Shown here one piece after another: positions 62,366-64,000 of a stretch of 64,000 nt of DNA. This stretch comes from Candidatus Puniceispirillum sp. (GTDB taxonomy: Bacteria; Pseudomonadota; Alphaproteobacteria; Caedimonadales; UBA1908): positions 33,765 to 97,764 of the forward strand of contig PNJU01000011.1 in the NCBI GenBank assembly GCA_013822015.1, in the 5' to 3' direction. Below the pieces are notes generated by a model. It did no database searches and was not told where the DNA came from. It saw only the letters and a program-made list of their open reading frames with translations. The translations under genes were made by a program, and so were the position numbers. Position 1 is the first letter of the stretch, and each line of letters starts with the position of its first letter.

Positions 62366-62621
62366 ATGGTGCTTCTTTTAAAAATTCATGGGATTATGTC
62401 TTATTTTGGAAAATTAATCAAGTTAGATTTGGCTGGCATGCAGGCTCATGAGATGTGAGGCTAGTCTTCTTTGTTAAAGACACAGCTATCATAAATGGGT
62501 AGCGTTTGTCCATTTATGACCGTGTAAAAACCTAAAAAAGACCTGAAATTCGCAATAGATTTCTAGAGCTTATACGGCCACACAAAGAAAAATATCCACA
62601 TCTTTTTAAAGGAGAGAAAAA

Positions 62622-63065
62622 GTGAAAACTTTGATGGAACTAAGAGAAAAACTCAAAAAATATGAGGATTTTTCAAAAAATGATAATGCTAATCATTTTC
62701 TTGATGTTTTTGAAGAGATTATTGTCCTCAAAGAGCCGGACTCAATCTCATGGATTCTCGATTACTTCGACGATGACACAGAATATTCATGGGTTTTTGA
62801 ATCAATGAGAAAAAATCTGGAGATTTTTGATGCGGAGACTTACGTGAGATCAATCCTAATTTTCCTAGACAAAACAAAGAAAAATAACAAAGGGTGGATG
62901 AGGTGTTTTTTTTATGTAATTTTAAATTCAGAGCAATGCGTTGAAACCCTTAAGAAAAACGCGCGCCTATGCTCCAAGGAAAAACTACTAGACATTTTGG
63001 AGTCTATTGCTGAAAACTCTTTCAGACACGTGCCTATCATTGAAGACCTGAAAAAATATGTTTAG
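62622..63065 (+). CDS. Immunity-like protein (Imm30-like)
   Basis: The protein is 147 aa, acidic and all-helical (LREKLKKYEDFSKNDNANHF, PDSISWILDYFDDDTEYSW), in the style of Imm30-type immunity proteins of polymorphic toxins. It has a strong AAAGGAGAG site and is AT-rich. A toxin-tip fragment follows immediately. The toxin it neutralises is not identified. Confidence 0.5.
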   Translation: MKTLMELREKLKKYEDFSKNDNANHFLDVFEEIIVLKEPDSISWILDYFDDDTEYSWVFESMRKNLEIFDAETYVRSILIFLDKTKKNNKGWMRCFFYVILNSEQCVETLKKNARLCSKEKLLDILESIAENSFRHVPIIEDLKKYV

Positions 63066-63315
63066 AAGTAAGGAGCTTTCTTCCTGTTCATGGGAAAGAG
63101 CGTACGCGGGGTCATGCCAGGACCAAGGAGAGCATTCCCAAGAGATGCTCCAACAACAGATCTCACGTGGCGCCATGATGCCTATGATGTTGGAGATCCT
63201 GACGCTGGCTTCAAGAGTGCACCATGAATCACCAGGGATTGTTCAGCTCAATTTTCATCCCCATCCTAACGGCGGTGGCGGGTACTATCTAATTAACAGA
63301 ATGGGAGAAGACTAA
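63066..63315 (+). pseudogene. Toxin C-terminal fragment, two frames
   Basis: The sequence reads as a toxin tip only across a frame change: one frame gives GVMPGPRRAFPRDAPTTDLT then WRHDAYDVGDPDAGFKSAP and stops at 63225-63227; the other continues IVQLNFHPHPNGGGGYYLIN to a TAA at 63313-63315. A longer frame from an ATG at 63058 covers the second part but has low-complexity, unlikely protein in its first half. It has no proper start, as expected for an orphan toxin tip between two immunity genes. Confidence 0.45.
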
Positions 63316-63645
63316 ATGTTCAAAGGCACAATCAAAGAAATGCTCGATCATTTCGACTCGTTTGAATGGAACTTCTGTGTATTTACTGAGTCTTGCGATG
63401 TAACACTTAATACAATCTGCGTTTGTCTAGACATTGACGATGAAATGGCTGTTGATACAGGAGAGCATCTCGAAGTTGTTTTTGAGGGGAAAAGTTATAT
63501 TGACCTTCTCAGTATATCTGACATCGGGGGTGTTATTAATTATCTCACAAGACAGATACCCAACCCCAGCGATGACCTCAAACTCAAGGCTATTCTTTAT
63601 TATGAAAAAACTGATCGCTTTTTAGAGGTGACGCCCGAAATCTAA
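63316..63645 (+). CDS. Immunity-like protein (DUF7716-like)
   Basis: The protein is 109 aa. The pattern (a tryptophan in FEWNFCVF, then CVCLDIDDEM, a central SYIDLLSISDIGGVINYL and C-terminal LKAILYYEKTDRFLEV) resembles a family of small immunity proteins. It directly follows the toxin fragment. A hairpin TGCCTCGT/ACGAGGCA (63653-63670) lies just after the stop, without a T run. Confidence 0.5.
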   Translation: MFKGTIKEMLDHFDSFEWNFCVFTESCDVTLNTICVCLDIDDEMAVDTGEHLEVVFEGKSYIDLLSISDIGGVINYLTRQIPNPSDDLKLKAILYYEKTDRFLEVTPEI

Positions 63646-63735
63646 GGCACAATGCCTCGTAAACGAGGCAACTAACCCCCCTTGATGAGGCCATTAGTGC
63701 CCGGCGGTTGCGCCGGGTGGCGTTGGCCATTGTGA

Positions 63736-64000
63736 CGGCGGGCGACGGGGGAGTACGGTCGGTCACTGCGTCTGATTAACCACCTCGTTCAATCCGCCAT
63801 GACGGCGTCCCTCCTTGACCTTGACGCCCAGACTGCCGCCAATGCTGCCCAAAACGCTGTGGAGCGTAATGTATTCTTCTTAACGGCTGTGCCGCCCCTC
63901 ATAAAAGGTGCGGTTATCGCCCTAAACGCAGCTGGTTTGACCTTCATGGTTTATGACTTTGTAGAGGCGTACCACCGCGGGGGGCTTGAGGCCGCGCACC
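63736..64000 (+). pseudogene. Orphan polymorphic-toxin segment with VENN-like pretoxin region (cut by window edge)
   Basis: The frame opens after a TGA at 63733-63735 and runs off the window: SLRLINHLVQSAMTASLL, then AQTAANAAQNAVERNVFFL, then GLTFMVYDFVEAYHRGG. NAVERN resembles the VENN-type boundary before the toxin tip of CdiA/hemagglutinin-like proteins. No start with a ribosome site is seen; just upstream another frame (RRLRRVALAIVTAGDG) would continue the same kind of sequence after a frameshift near 63,750. GC rises sharply from about 63,675. It is best read as an orphan tip module copied from a full toxin gene. Confidence 0.55.

Overview
The window looks like a junction between an integrated conjugative element and the chromosome of an alphaproteobacterium, probably a host-associated (Rickettsiales/Holosporales-like) one. 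This is inference from gene content: an F-type transfer operon combined with Ti-type TraA/TraC/TraD, a general L-amino-acid ABC transporter (AapJQMP type), and many decayed duplicates. No rRNA or phylogenetic marker is present, so no genus can be named.

Left part (1-22,937), the element. A leftward operon carries a small helix-turn-helix protein, a replication-like winged-helix protein, a fused SSB-pilin frame, traL, traE, traK and the start of traB. Divergent from it are two XRE-type regulators, one with three tandem HTH repeats. Facing these are a degenerate histidine-kinase-like ATPase, a LuxI-like acyltransferase-fold protein, an unknown small protein and a LysR regulator. Next comes a plastic cargo zone (9-17 kb): a PLD nuclease-like and a class II Fic protein, broken duplicates of the Fic gene and its promoter, a deleted remnant of a small exported-protein gene, and a CzcA/CzcB metal efflux pair. 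traC/traD (leftward) and a very large TraA relaxase-helicase-Toprim protein (rightward) flank a plausible oriT. Just after traA lies the 3' 49 bp of a tRNA-Lys(CTT), read as the right attachment site. An intact tRNA-Lys and an integrase would then be expected beyond the left edge.

Right of the att site (23-28 kb) are an exported RNase III-like protein with two dsRNA-binding domains and a second XRE / LuxI-like / degenerate-kinase module. The recurrence of this three-family module is the most unusual system in the window. It could be a signalling circuit that tunes transfer or host behaviour.

28-42 kb is ordinary chromosome: a membrane protein, aapJQMP, a metallophosphoesterase, a NUDIX hydrolase, a ferritin-like protein, a hybrid XRE-receiver regulator with its Cache histidine kinase, an IS3-like transposase, two DUF2795-like proteins and two paralogous small exported proteins.

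42.5-62.4 kb is one long leftward surface-polysaccharide locus. It holds a WbpA / fused WbpB-WbpD / WbpE set for a 2,3-diacetamido uronic acid, a fused glutaminase-WbpG-like amidotransferase, AsnB, GT2 and GT4 glycosyltransferases, two GT-C-like membrane proteins, two flippases and two uncharacterised exported proteins.

The last 1.5 kb looks like an array of orphan polymorphic-toxin tips with immunity genes.
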